Assembly: GCA_024398935.1 (NCBI GenBank)
Contig: JAKSIH010000007.1
Span: forward strand, 1 to 64,000
DNA length: 64,000 nt
Direction of reading: 5' to 3'
Source of the DNA: Fibrobacter sp.
GTDB taxonomy: Bacteria > Fibrobacterota > Fibrobacteria > Fibrobacterales > Fibrobacteraceae
Shown piece by piece: positions 46,486-55,328 of this stretch. The position numbers and the translations under genes are program-made. The notes under the pieces were generated by a model. It was given only the letters and a program-made list of their open reading frames with translations, was not told the origin of the DNA and made no database searches. Each line of letters opens with the position of its first letter. The first letter of the stretch is position 1.

Positions 46486-48492
46486 TTACTTCACTTGGAC
46501 GCTTGTCATTTTTCCGCCGTTCACGCCGCGGACCATATAGACGCCCTTGGCAAAGCCAGCATTCTTGAGAGCTTCAGTCATGTTGTTACCCACGACATCT
46601 ACGCGACCCAGGAGTTTACCGGTAGCGCCAAATACGTTATAGCTTTCGCTAGCCTTGACGAGTCCAGTAACCTTGGCAATTGCCTTCGGATCCTCAGGAT
46701 CTTTAGGATTTTCCTCACATTCAATGTTACTGCCGGTGAAATCCATACAGATCGGATCGGCCGGAGTTTCACCCTTATCTTCCTTACCTTCGATGGGAGC
46801 GTCGTCCTTTGCATTTTCACCAGCAACAAAGTTGATATAGTCGATATCCATCCAGTCGCCAGTGACCGTAAAGCGAAGGATATGTTCACCCTTGGTCAGG
46901 TTCACGTTGGCTTTCACCTTATTGTAGTCATCGTAGTTTTCTTCACCTTCGGCAGCCTTGGGAACAAGGATTTCTTCGGTGATGTCCTTACCGTCCATGG
47001 ACAGCTTGAAGCTGGAAGTGGAACCTGCGGCAGCAACGGCGGCATACATGGTGTAAGTGCCGGTTTCAGCGACGTTCACGGTGTATTCCAGCCATTCGCC
47101 GGCCTGGTTGTAACCCACGATGACGCCAGTTGCCTTCTTGTAGAGGTCCACACCGGTGCCCGGGCGAAGATCGCTATCACCGTGGTTTTCAGAATCCATT
47201 TCGTTGAAGGAAGCGTTACCTGCGCCAGTGCCCGGAATGTCGAAGTTTTCCATCTCGATCTTGCCAGGAATGGCAGCGGCCTTACCGCCAAAGGGTTCAC
47301 GAGGAACAGGCTTTACAACAAGGCGTAGCAACACAGAACCGTGAGCAGGAACTTCTGCCGAAACACTAGATCTGGGACCAAGATCCTTCTTCTGCCAGGC
47401 ATCACGGACTTCCACCTCGCCCTCTACGCCAATATCCTTAAAGTTGACTTCGATAGTCTGGGTAGAGGTATTGTCATTCAGGAGGGCTACAGCGAGGTCA
47501 CCATTGCGCAAGGGCTTGGTCCAGACCTGCTTGCCGTTCACATTGGAAATGCGATGGCCCTGAACGCCCAGGGAGTCCTGGTTAATGGCAATCATATCCT
47601 TGTTCAGGTAAAGATCCTTCACCTGGTCGCTCATCTTGCGGACATCGGAACTGATCATGATAGGAGCCGCCATAATGGACCACATGGTCATCTGGGACTT
47701 CTGTTCTTCATAAGTCAGGTTTCTGTTATCCACTTCCAGCATGTCCGGGTCATTCCAGTTACCCGGCTTTGCAATCTTCCAGTACTTGTCATTGGCATCG
47801 ATAATTTCGTAAACGCCGCGGTACCAGGAGGTAGATCTCCATTCGGGGCCAATATCGAAAGTGGTACGCCACAGATGGGCGATTTTCGGCATCCAGTCCT
47901 TATATTCCCAGGCGCAAATGCTGAACACGATGTCGCGGCCGGAATTGCGGAGAGCCTTACTCATGCGGGTGTAATCCGCTTCCTGGTTGGAGCCGGGAGC
48001 CGGGTCGCAGTTATCGTACTTCAGGTAGTCAACGCCCCATTCGGCAAACTTCTTGGCATCCTGTTCTTCGTGCATGTAGGAGCCGTTTTCGCTTACCCAG
48101 TTGCTGTTGTAATGATGGCAGGTACGTTTACCGCGGTCGCCATACACGCCGAATTTGAGGCCTTTCTTATGGATGTAATCGGCCAGGGCCTTCATGCCGC
48201 TGGGGAAAGTCTTGGGATGGTTCTGGAGGTCGCCATTGGCATCGCGCTTGGTGTCCATCCAGTTATCGTCCAGATTCAGGTAGATATAGCCAGCATCGCG
48301 AAGGCCCGAAGAAACCATGGCATCGGCAACTTCCTTGATTTGGTTTTCGTTGATGTTTTCGTGGAATACGTTCCAGCTGTTCCAGCCCAGAGGGGGCGTA
48401 AGCACCAAACTATCGGGGTGGGCATTTGCAGAAGCAGCAAAAGCCAAAGTTGCCATAGCGGCAATGCCTAAAGTCTTTTTCAATCCGAACAT
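46486..48492 (-). CDS. Secreted GH27 alpha-galactosidase (or beta-L-arabinopyranosidase) with CBM6
   Basis: Removes terminal alpha-galactose, or the stereochemically similar beta-L-arabinopyranose. Start at 48492 (MFGLKKTLG, AGGAG seven bases upstream), 668 residues; signal peptide to about 24. GH27 barrel opens LTPPLGWNSWN; nucleophile Asp160 in LKYDNC, acid/base candidate Asp213 in TTFDIGPEW, then NDPDMLEVDN. C-terminal beta domain to about 395, CBM6 about 400-550, tail ends GVYMVRGVNGGKMTSVQVK. Confidence 0.93.
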   Translation of the reverse strand: MFGLKKTLGIAAMATLAFAASANAHPDSLVLTPPLGWNSWNVFHENINENQIKEVADAMVSSGLRDAGYIYLNLDDNWMDTKRDANGDLQNHPKTFPSGMKALADYIHKKGLKFGVYGDRGKRTCHHYNSNWVSENGSYMHEEQDAKKFAEWGVDYLKYDNCDPAPGSNQEADYTRMSKALRNSGRDIVFSICAWEYKDWMPKIAHLWRTTFDIGPEWRSTSWYRGVYEIIDANDKYWKIAKPGNWNDPDMLEVDNRNLTYEEQKSQMTMWSIMAAPIMISSDVRKMSDQVKDLYLNKDMIAINQDSLGVQGHRISNVNGKQVWTKPLRNGDLAVALLNDNTSTQTIEVNFKDIGVEGEVEVRDAWQKKDLGPRSSVSAEVPAHGSVLLRLVVKPVPREPFGGKAAAIPGKIEMENFDIPGTGAGNASFNEMDSENHGDSDLRPGTGVDLYKKATGVIVGYNQAGEWLEYTVNVAETGTYTMYAAVAAAGSTSSFKLSMDGKDITEEILVPKAAEGEENYDDYNKVKANVNLTKGEHILRFTVTGDWMDIDYINFVAGENAKDDAPIEGKEDKGETPADPICMDFTGSNIECEENPKDPEDPKAIAKVTGLVKASESYNVFGATGKLLGRVDVVGNNMTEALKNAGFAKGVYMVRGVNGGKMTSVQVK

Positions 48493-48520
48493 TTTTTCAC
48501 TCCTAAAAAATTTTTCCAAT

Positions 48521-48588
48521 CATAAAATTACCTGCAAAAGCGCAAAAAAGGCGTGGCAAAGCCACACCTTTCATGGACATTTTGTCAA
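48521..48588 (-). promoter_or_regulatory. Operator TGGACATTTTGTCAA (48574-48588) plus -7 box TAATTTTAT (48522-48530)
   Basis: Distance 51 bp. The operator begins 3 bases beyond the CE1 stop codon, and the CE1 terminator sits between operator and -7 box. Serves the GH27 gene. Confidence 0.82.
48544..48568 (-). terminator. Terminator after CE1 gene, inside the GH27 promoter
   Basis: Stem GGcGTGGC / GCCACaCC (plus strand) with loop AAA; six T follow on the minus strand. Confidence 0.8.
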
Positions 48589-48591
48589 AGG

Positions 48592-50136
48592 TTACTTCTT
48601 GACATGAACCATCTTGATGGCATTTCCGGTACGAATCATATAGACACCCGCCTTTTCAGGAATTTTCGTTCCCAGGAATGCGCCGGACAGGCTATAGACC
48701 TTATAATTTCTGACAGCAGCCCCGTCCAGGACAATTCCAGAATGAATCGCATCGGGAGTATCGTCGCACTTTTCAGCAGCAGCGCCACACTTATCCGAAT
48801 CGTCAGCAGGATGTTCGATAGGTTCCGGGTCGGCCTCGCCCTTTGCCACAAAGGTCATGTAGTCGATGTCAAACCAGGCGCCTGTTACTGTGAGGCGAAG
48901 GATATGCTGTCCCTTGGACAGTTTTACGTCAAAACTGACCTTGTTGTAGTCGTCATAATTGTCTTCGCCAGCCTTAGCTGCAGGAACAGAAATCTTTTCA
49001 GAGATTTCCTTACCATCCATGGAAAGCTGGAAACTGGAAGTATTGTTAGCAGATGCAACGGCTGCATAGACCGTATATTCGCCATCGGCCTCCACATCAA
49101 CGGTGTATTCGTACCAGTTGCCTTCCGCATTGTAGCCAATAATGTTGCCGGTTGCCTTCTTGTAGATGCTGACGGGAGTATCCTTACGGTAATCGGAATC
49201 GCCCTTGTTTTCAGAAGTTCCCACACTATAAGACTGGTTTGTAGAGCCATCAGCATTTCGGCCTACACCGGGAATATCAAAATCTTCGGCCTCAACCTTA
49301 CCAGGAATAGCAATGGCTCTGCCATTGAAAGGTTTCTGCGGTTCCGGTTCCACGGCATCAGCAGGACCGTCCAGAGTGTAATTCTTGATGAAATTCCAGA
49401 TGGACTTGCTGGTATGAACCACAGCCTCGTCGTTGGAATGCCAATGGCCCTTGCCACCCAAGGTCACAAGCTTGACGCTGACGCCGCCATCGCAGGGGCC
49501 CCACATTTCAGACTTGGAATTGGCGGGGAAAGTCTGGGTTTCGGAGGGATTTGCAGGGCAATTAAACTGATTCTTGTAGGCGTTGATGTGGGTCATCACG
49601 TTGTTATAGGTAACCACATCGTCGCTGGTGCCATGATGGTGAATAATAGGCACAGGGCGCTGAGCCTTGCCCGGGCCGCCCATCATGTAACCGGAAACCG
49701 GAGCGAAAGCCGCAATCTTGTCGGCAATTTTACCCATGGCGTAATAGGTAAACATGCCGCCCATGCTAAAGCCGGACAGATACACACGGGAAAGGTCAAT
49801 CTGGTAGCGCTTGGACATCTCGTCGATAATGTCCTTCATCAGGTTGATATCCTTGTCGCCGCCAAGATCCCAGCCCTTGTTGATGCCATTGGGATAAACC
49901 ACCACAAAGCGGGCGGTATCGGCAATATCTTCCCAGCGGGCCTGACTACTCTGGTAGCCGGCATCCTGATTCATGCCGTGGCAGGAAATCAACAGCGGTT
50001 TGTTCTTTTCGATGTTTGCAGGTGCATAAACATAAATGGAGCGACCGTTCAAAGTTTCGGCCTTTGCGTTACCTGCAAAAGATTCCGTTGCGCCAGCCAG
50101 CGCCAACACGGCGGAAAAGAGAAGTTCCTTTTTCAT
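48592..50136 (-). CDS. Secreted CE1 esterase (feruloyl/acetylxylan esterase-like) with CBM6
   Basis: Removes acyl groups from xylan. 514 residues: signal peptide to about 21; alpha/beta hydrolase about 25-265 with oxyanion region ISCHGMNQD, nucleophile Ser124 in SGFSMGGM, Asp in HHGTSDDVV and His in GGKGHWH. CBM6 first subtype about 280-435 (KVEAEDFDIPGVG), tail ends GVYMIRTGNAIKMVHVKK. Unlike the plus-strand CE1 it has the shared operator and CBM6, so the two differ in regulation and architecture. Confidence 0.87.
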   Translation of the reverse strand: MKKELLFSAVLALAGATESFAGNAKAETLNGRSIYVYAPANIEKNKPLLISCHGMNQDAGYQSSQARWEDIADTARFVVVYPNGINKGWDLGGDKDINLMKDIIDEMSKRYQIDLSRVYLSGFSMGGMFTYYAMGKIADKIAAFAPVSGYMMGGPGKAQRPVPIIHHHGTSDDVVTYNNVMTHINAYKNQFNCPANPSETQTFPANSKSEMWGPCDGGVSVKLVTLGGKGHWHSNDEAVVHTSKSIWNFIKNYTLDGPADAVEPEPQKPFNGRAIAIPGKVEAEDFDIPGVGRNADGSTNQSYSVGTSENKGDSDYRKDTPVSIYKKATGNIIGYNAEGNWYEYTVDVEADGEYTVYAAVASANNTSSFQLSMDGKEISEKISVPAAKAGEDNYDDYNKVSFDVKLSKGQHILRLTVTGAWFDIDYMTFVAKGEADPEPIEHPADDSDKCGAAAEKCDDTPDAIHSGIVLDGAAVRNYKVYSLSGAFLGTKIPEKAGVYMIRTGNAIKMVHVKK

Positions 50137-50192
50137 TTGTAACCCATACGCCCTTTTTTGACACCATTATCAAAAAACAAGGCTCACCATTC

Positions 50193-50259
50193 TATAAATT
50201 ACATGAAAAAAGGGGCCATATTACAGGAGAAGGAGCAATTGCCGTGGACAGTTTATCCA
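50193..50259 (-). promoter_or_regulatory. Operator TGGACAGTTTATCCA (50245-50259) plus -7 box TAATTTATA (50193-50201)
   Basis: Distance 51 bp. Serves the CE1 gene at 48592. Confidence 0.82.
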
Positions 50260-50289
50260 AAAAGATGAAAGTGCAAAGAAAGAATCTCA

Positions 50290-50331
50290 AATAAAACAAA
50301 AGAACCTATGGGCGGGCCTCCCATAAGTTCT
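50290..50331 (-). terminator. Terminator after GH43 gene
   Basis: Stem AGAACctATGGG / CCCATaaGTTCT at 50301-50331, followed on the minus strand by TTTTGTTTTATTT. Confidence 0.82.
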
Positions 50332-50367
50332 TTATCAAGCTAAAAACGTGATTGTGTTTTGAAATAA

Positions 50368-52737
50368 TTACTTCATCACGCTAATCTTGTGCATCAGGCC
50401 GCCGCGAGTGGGCTTCACGATATAAACACCGCTCTGCTTCACGAATTCGCGAACTACGGTTGTCAAGTCGGCAGCAACGCTGCTTACAACACCCAGCTGA
50501 TTGCCATTCAAATCAAACACGCGGTAGTCCTGCACACCAGCCACATTCAGATGGATCTTGCCCAGAGCATCCTTACAGGAGCTATCACCCGTGGGGCATT
50601 CTTCCACCGGATTTTCAGGAACGTCAGGTTCTTCTTCATCCACAATGGGTTCCGGGTCGGTTGCATCCTTACCCTTCACGAAGGTGATGTAGTCAATATC
50701 CAGCCAGGAACCGACCACGGTAAATCGCAGCACATGTTCGCCAGCGGGCAAAGTGACATTGGCAGAAACCTTGTTGTAGTCATCGTAGTTTTCTTCGCCA
50801 GCCTTGGCTGCGGGAACCGCGATAGTCTCGGTAATGTCCTTGCCATCCAGGGAGAACTTGAAGCTAGAGGTAGAGCCTGCGGCGGCAACTGCGGCAAACA
50901 GGGTGTAGTCGCCAGCTTCCTTCACGTTCACAGTGTATTCCAGCCATTCGCCTTCTGCATTGTAGCCAACGATAACGCGGTCATTGGACTTCTTGTACAG
51001 ATCCACGCCGGTTTCCTTACGGTAGTCGGAGTCGCCATGATTTTCGGAATCGGTATCATAGTAGGATGCGCCATCCCTACCCTTGCCCGGATCGTCAAAG
51101 TCTTCCATCTGGATTTTGCCCGGAATAGCCCACGGAGTCTGGGTTGCGTTATGGGCAGTCTGGGGAACCGGTTCGATAGCGCCTTCCAGGTAGATTTCAT
51201 CGTTATAGTCGTTACCCACCTTGAACCAGTCGAATGCGGCGGTACCGCCGGCAGTCTTCTTTGCAAAGTTGAACAGGCCGAAACGATAGCCTACGAACAT
51301 GCCCAAAGTATAAGGCAGCTTCAGTTCGTTACCGATCTTTGTCCAATCCTTTTCATTGAGGCTATAGTAGAAATTTGCACGGTCTCTGGTAAAGTCAAAG
51401 TCAATGCGGAAATAAGCCTCGTTACCGTTAATAGGAACGCTCTTCAGCTTATATTCACGTTCGTAGTAAACCACTTCGAAGCTGTTGCCGTTCTTTTCGA
51501 GAGCCACAAAGCCCAGGGAGTCTGCAAGGGCAACGAGACCGGCGACGTCACCATCCTTCATGTCCTTACCATTCACGAGAGTACGGCCAGAGCACTTGGG
51601 ACCATAGGTACGCTGAGTCAAGGTGTTCTTTGCAGTGTAAAGCTTGCCATCCACACGGCCAGTGGTAATCTTCAGCTTGCCGTCGGAAAGAGCCCACTTG
51701 CTGTTGTCGGGATTGTGGTTCCACTGCCATTCCAGGGGAAGTTCCGGACCGTCGAAGTCATCAGAAGTGACCATGCCATAGCCCGGATCCACAGCATTTT
51801 CCAAATTCAAGGTAGCGGGAGCCTTGCCGCCCACAACCGTAGGCCAGCCATCCTTCCATTCCACTTCCATCAGGTACGGAATACGGCCAATGCCACCGCT
51901 GTCGCGGAACAGGTAGCCATACCACTTGCCGCCTTCGGTCTGGAAAATACTACCCTGGGCGACACCGTTATTCTGCAGGAAAATCTTACCGGAGTAGCCG
52001 CCCATCAGGTTCTTGGAGCGGAAAACCAGTTCTGTACGGCAGGGGCCAAACCAGCTAATGCCAAACAGGTAATATTCACCGTTGACCTTTTCCATGTGGG
52101 CGCCTTCCAGAGCCACAATGTAGCTGCTGGTTCCAGAAGTCTGGTTTCGCAGAGATTCATTTACCAGCACGGTAGAGCCGCCATCGGGGCCGGAAAGGTC
52201 GGATTTCAGTTTCACAATACTCAGCTGGCCGCCACCGTAAATCACGTAGGCCTTGTCGTCGTCATCGAAGAAGATGCTAGGATCATGATAGAAAGGCAGC
52301 AACTTTTCGGTAAAGGGGCCGTTTTCGATATCGTCCGTGATATAAAGGTGGGTCTTGTTGGTGGTATAGGACGGTGTGAGGATATACCACTTGCCCTTAT
52401 GGTAACGGATGGCGGAAGCCCAGGAACCCTTACCGTAGGCGTTCTTGCCACCGTTCAAGTTCATGTTGTCGTTATTGGTCAGGGTCTCGTAAGCGTAATT
52501 GACGGTACGCCAGTTGGCAAGATCCGTAGACTTCATGATAGGTACACCCGGTGCGTAATGCATGGTGGTACTTACCATGTAGTAATTGTCCCCCTCGCCC
52601 TTTGCAATGCAAAGGTCCGGAACATCGGAATAAATCCACGGATTAGAAACGGTTGCGGCGACAGCGGAACTTGCAAAAACAGACCCAACCAGGGCGGTAG
52701 CTGTCAAAACCTTTTTAAATGCACTAAAGCATCCCAT
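50368..52737 (-). CDS. Secreted GH43 beta-xylosidase-type enzyme with DUF1349-like domain and CBM6
   Basis: 789 residues: signal peptide 1-28; GH43 propeller about 30-325 with Asp41 (SDVPDLCI), Asp151 (FYHDPSIFFDDDD) and acid Glu210 (ALEGAHMEKVNGEYYL); a beta-sandwich about 340-530 (LPLEWQWNHNPDNSKW ... FGLFNFAKKTAGGTAAFDWF) of the type attached to beta-xylosidases; CBM6 about 545-690 (QMEDFDDPGKG); tail ends GVYIVKPTRGGLMHKISVMK. The extra sandwich domain favours a xylosidase or arabinofuranosidase acting from the non-reducing end. Confidence 0.9.
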   Translation of the reverse strand: MGCFSAFKKVLTATALVGSVFASSAVAATVSNPWIYSDVPDLCIAKGEGDNYYMVSTTMHYAPGVPIMKSTDLANWRTVNYAYETLTNNDNMNLNGGKNAYGKGSWASAIRYHKGKWYILTPSYTTNKTHLYITDDIENGPFTEKLLPFYHDPSIFFDDDDKAYVIYGGGQLSIVKLKSDLSGPDGGSTVLVNESLRNQTSGTSSYIVALEGAHMEKVNGEYYLFGISWFGPCRTELVFRSKNLMGGYSGKIFLQNNGVAQGSIFQTEGGKWYGYLFRDSGGIGRIPYLMEVEWKDGWPTVVGGKAPATLNLENAVDPGYGMVTSDDFDGPELPLEWQWNHNPDNSKWALSDGKLKITTGRVDGKLYTAKNTLTQRTYGPKCSGRTLVNGKDMKDGDVAGLVALADSLGFVALEKNGNSFEVVYYEREYKLKSVPINGNEAYFRIDFDFTRDRANFYYSLNEKDWTKIGNELKLPYTLGMFVGYRFGLFNFAKKTAGGTAAFDWFKVGNDYNDEIYLEGAIEPVPQTAHNATQTPWAIPGKIQMEDFDDPGKGRDGASYYDTDSENHGDSDYRKETGVDLYKKSNDRVIVGYNAEGEWLEYTVNVKEAGDYTLFAAVAAAGSTSSFKFSLDGKDITETIAVPAAKAGEENYDDYNKVSANVTLPAGEHVLRFTVVGSWLDIDYITFVKGKDATDPEPIVDEEEPDVPENPVEECPTGDSSCKDALGKIHLNVAGVQDYRVFDLNGNQLGVVSSVAADLTTVVREFVKQSGVYIVKPTRGGLMHKISVMK

Positions 52738-52782
52738 AAGAACTCCTTATTCACAGGGCACACCTACCCCATATTTTCTATC

Positions 52783-52849
52783 CTAAAGATACCTTCAAAA
52801 AAAAATGACATTCTATCAACGAAATGAGGTTTCATTGATAAAATGTCAA
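52783..52849 (-). promoter_or_regulatory. Double operator (52835-52849 and 52805-52819) plus -7 box TATCTTTAG (52783-52791)
   Basis: The main site TTGATAAAATGTCAA is 51 bp from the -7 box. A second, weaker match ATGACATTCTATCAA lies 30 bp closer to the promoter, on the same face of the helix and near the -35 position. Serves the GH43 gene at 50368. Confidence 0.78.
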
Positions 52850-52879
52850 CGGGGTTGGTTTGGTTGTTGTGATTGGTTT

Positions 52880-54874
52880 TTACTTGGAAATGCTCATTTT
52901 AAGCATTTTTCCAAACTTTTGAGGCTTCAGCAGGTAGATTCCGGAACGGTTCACCAAGTTCATGGTCTTGCCGCGAAGCTCCTGCATGCCCACGCCAGAA
53001 ATCCGGCCCAGCATATTTCCCTGGAGGTCGAATACCTGATATTCTACGGGACCCGCCACCTGGAATTGCATCTGGACGAAATCCGGAGTCGTATCCTTGG
53101 GAGTTTCGGGAACGGTATCCTTAGGTTCTTCCACCTTGGAAGCGTCCACGAACTTGATCCAGTCCATGTTGATGTAGCTCTTGGTAATCTCCATCTTCAG
53201 GACATGTTCACCCTTGGTAAGGCTTGCGGTGCCCAGCTCGATTTCCTTATAGACATCGAAGGAGGAATCAATCTTTGCCACTTCGATATCTTCCAGAATC
53301 TGCTTTTCGTCTACATAGAGCTTGAAGCCAGCGGTTTCCATGGCGGTTGCCACATTGGCGCTCAGCTTATATTCGCCATCAGCTTCCACATTGAAGGTGT
53401 ATTCGGTCCATTCACCTGCAATGGTATAACCCAGAGCGTAGCCGTTACCAGCAGTTACAACATCCACGCCGTCTTCGCGGTAGTTCTTGCCCTGGTTATC
53501 GTAATCCGTATCGTGGAAGGACTTGCCTTCGCCGCCCACATCGTAGTTTTCGAACTCGATCTTGCCTGGAACCGCTGCGGCCTTTTCGCCATAGGGTGCC
53601 TGGGGAATCACCGGAGTGATATAGATGCGATAGGCATAGAACACATTCTTGATATTGATGGGGACGGTAATGGCGCCATTTACCACTTCGTATTCCTTAG
53701 TGGATTCTGGAGTGGTAGAGGGAACAGCCTTGTCCTTGTCTTCCCAGGTCACGTATTCCACATCCACATTCACCTTGCCGCCGAAGGCAGCGGGAATCTT
53801 GTCAATCTTCACGGAAACATCGCCCAGAGTGTTGCCACCCACTACGACGCTTGCCACCTTCTTCTTGGTATCTACGGCTGCGAAACCATCCACGCCATCG
53901 CTACGGTCGTTAGGCGGAACCACCTTTGCCATGTAGCCGGACATGTCGCCGTACCACTTGTACAGATGCCAGCCGCCGCCATGCTGATTCTGGGCGGTGA
54001 GAAGGCTTCCCAGACGGCCAGGCAGGTTGGTGAACCACCAGGAAATCATGGCGCTTTCCACACCATGGCGTTCAAACTTTGCAATGAAGGGAACAGAAAC
54101 GCCAGGGCATCCTTCCAGAGTATGAGTGTCGGAAGAATATTCGTTAATGCTAATGGCGCGGGGCTTTACATTATACTTCTTTTCAAGATTGCGGTAATGT
54201 TCGATGGAACCCACCAAACCCTCGGAACCCCACTGATGCCAGCTAATCACATCGGGCATGCAGTTGTTGGCAGAACAGTACTTCACGAATTCTTCCATGC
54301 GGTTGCCGTTATACCAGGAGTAGGACGGGCCCACAATGCGTTCAGACGGGTCGTTCTGACGGATGTAATCGTAAGTCTTCTTCCACAGGCCGGAATTGAA
54401 ATCGATAGTCGTACTTTTCCAGGTACCATCCGGTTCGTTCCAGATTTCATAGCCGTCGAAATTCTGTACCGCGGAAGCCTTCTTGTCCTTGATGACGGAG
54501 CCCACTTCGGAAAGCCAGTGGTTCATATCCTTAAAGGCATAGGGCCAGCCCGGAAGAACATCGGCCAGACGGATCTGCACTTTACCTGTGGTGTTCTTAA
54601 TGCGGGGAGACACCAGGAAGGCGCCGCCGATAGGCTGCTGACGGCCCTGACCGCTACGGGCGGGAGCCAGGAAAACATTGGGCTTCAGGGGAGCCACTTC
54701 GGCATCGATGTTGGTGGGATAAGTTTCAGTCAGGCCATAGAGAGAGCCTGTTGCCACGTGGGTCACCGGACGAATGCTATCGCCCAGGCTCACACTGAGA
54801 GAGGTGGCTGCAAAAATACTGCCGGGCAGGACCATGGCAGCAATCAGAGAAGCGGCAAAACCCTTTTTAAACAT
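52880..54874 (-). CDS. Secreted clan GH-A glycosidase of unassigned family, with CBM6
   Basis: 664 residues: signal peptide 1-22; catalytic part about 25-400 in which GYEIWNEPDG (acid/base Glu147) and ISINEYSSD (nucleophile Glu245) have the strand-4/strand-7 Asn-Glu and Glu layout of clan GH-A. Other blocks, THVATGSLYGLTE, ARSGQGRQQPIGG, RLADVLPGWPYAF and WWFTNLPGRLGSLL, do not fit GH5, GH10 or GH30 here; GH39-like is the nearest guess. CBM6 second subtype about 445-585, tail ends GIYLLKPQKFGKMLKMSISK. The substrate is unknown, but context and operator suggest xylan or its side chains. Confidence 0.75.
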   Translation of the reverse strand: MFKKGFAASLIAAMVLPGSIFAATSLSVSLGDSIRPVTHVATGSLYGLTETYPTNIDAEVAPLKPNVFLAPARSGQGRQQPIGGAFLVSPRIKNTTGKVQIRLADVLPGWPYAFKDMNHWLSEVGSVIKDKKASAVQNFDGYEIWNEPDGTWKSTTIDFNSGLWKKTYDYIRQNDPSERIVGPSYSWYNGNRMEEFVKYCSANNCMPDVISWHQWGSEGLVGSIEHYRNLEKKYNVKPRAISINEYSSDTHTLEGCPGVSVPFIAKFERHGVESAMISWWFTNLPGRLGSLLTAQNQHGGGWHLYKWYGDMSGYMAKVVPPNDRSDGVDGFAAVDTKKKVASVVVGGNTLGDVSVKIDKIPAAFGGKVNVDVEYVTWEDKDKAVPSTTPESTKEYEVVNGAITVPINIKNVFYAYRIYITPVIPQAPYGEKAAAVPGKIEFENYDVGGEGKSFHDTDYDNQGKNYREDGVDVVTAGNGYALGYTIAGEWTEYTFNVEADGEYKLSANVATAMETAGFKLYVDEKQILEDIEVAKIDSSFDVYKEIELGTASLTKGEHVLKMEITKSYINMDWIKFVDASKVEEPKDTVPETPKDTTPDFVQMQFQVAGPVEYQVFDLQGNMLGRISGVGMQELRGKTMNLVNRSGIYLLKPQKFGKMLKMSISK

Positions 54875-54923
54875 CCTTCAATCCTTTGCGACACGGATCT
54901 ACACACATCCCATCGTCGCATAA

Positions 54924-54990
54924 ATAAAATTACCTTCAAAAAGGGAACTTCTTTCGCCGCCCTAGTCAATTGCCGTGGACAAATAATCCA
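54924..54990 (-). promoter_or_regulatory. Operator TGGACAAATAATCCA (54976-54990) plus -7 box TAATTTTAT (54924-54932)
   Basis: Distance 51 bp. Serves the clan GH-A gene at 52880. Confidence 0.8.
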
Positions 54991-55172
54991 AGAAACCCCA
55001 AAAATTTACTAATTAAAAGTCCACATTTTATCTTTTACATACATTTCAAACAAAGAATTTCAAGAAAAATACAAAAATCCGCGCCTACAATTTTCAAAAA
55101 TAAAAGTCCACATTTTTAGTCTTTTTCCGCATTGTCGACCCGCGCGTCGGGAAAATCAGCCCCAGTTCCCCA
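54991..55172. other. AT-rich intergenic region with 16-bp direct repeat
   Basis: TAAAAGTCCACATTTT occurs at 55014-55029 and again at 55101-55116. A CGAC-ccgcgc-GTCG hairpin lies at 55136-55149. No gene is seen. Confidence 0.5.
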
Positions 55173-55204
55173 GAAAAAAAAGAAGCCCGGCAAGAACCGG
55201 ACTT
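55173..55204 (-). terminator. Terminator after the 27-residue ORF
   Basis: Stem AAGcCCGG / CCGGaCTT with loop CAAGAA; eight T follow on the minus strand. Confidence 0.85.
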
Positions 55205-55230
55205 CCTAGAACCCTAAATTTCCCTACAGA

Positions 55231-55314
55231 CTAGCCGTAAATCAGCCCCAAGGCAATCGCGAGAACGAAGAATACCGCGATTTGCTTGACAATAACCATT
55301 TCATGACGATCCAT
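55231..55314 (-). CDS. Small membrane peptide, 27 residues
   Basis: The reading frame starts MDRHEMVIVKQ and continues with one hydrophobic segment (IAVFFVLAIALGLIYG). GAGGAG lies seven bases before the ATG. It starts 14 bases after the CE6 stop codon and ends before a good terminator, so it is probably the second gene of that transcript. Too short for family assignment; a single-pass inner-membrane peptide is the simplest reading. Confidence 0.6.
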   Translation of the reverse strand: MDRHEMVIVKQIAVFFVLAIALGLIYG

Positions 55315-55328
55315 AGAGATTCTCCTCT

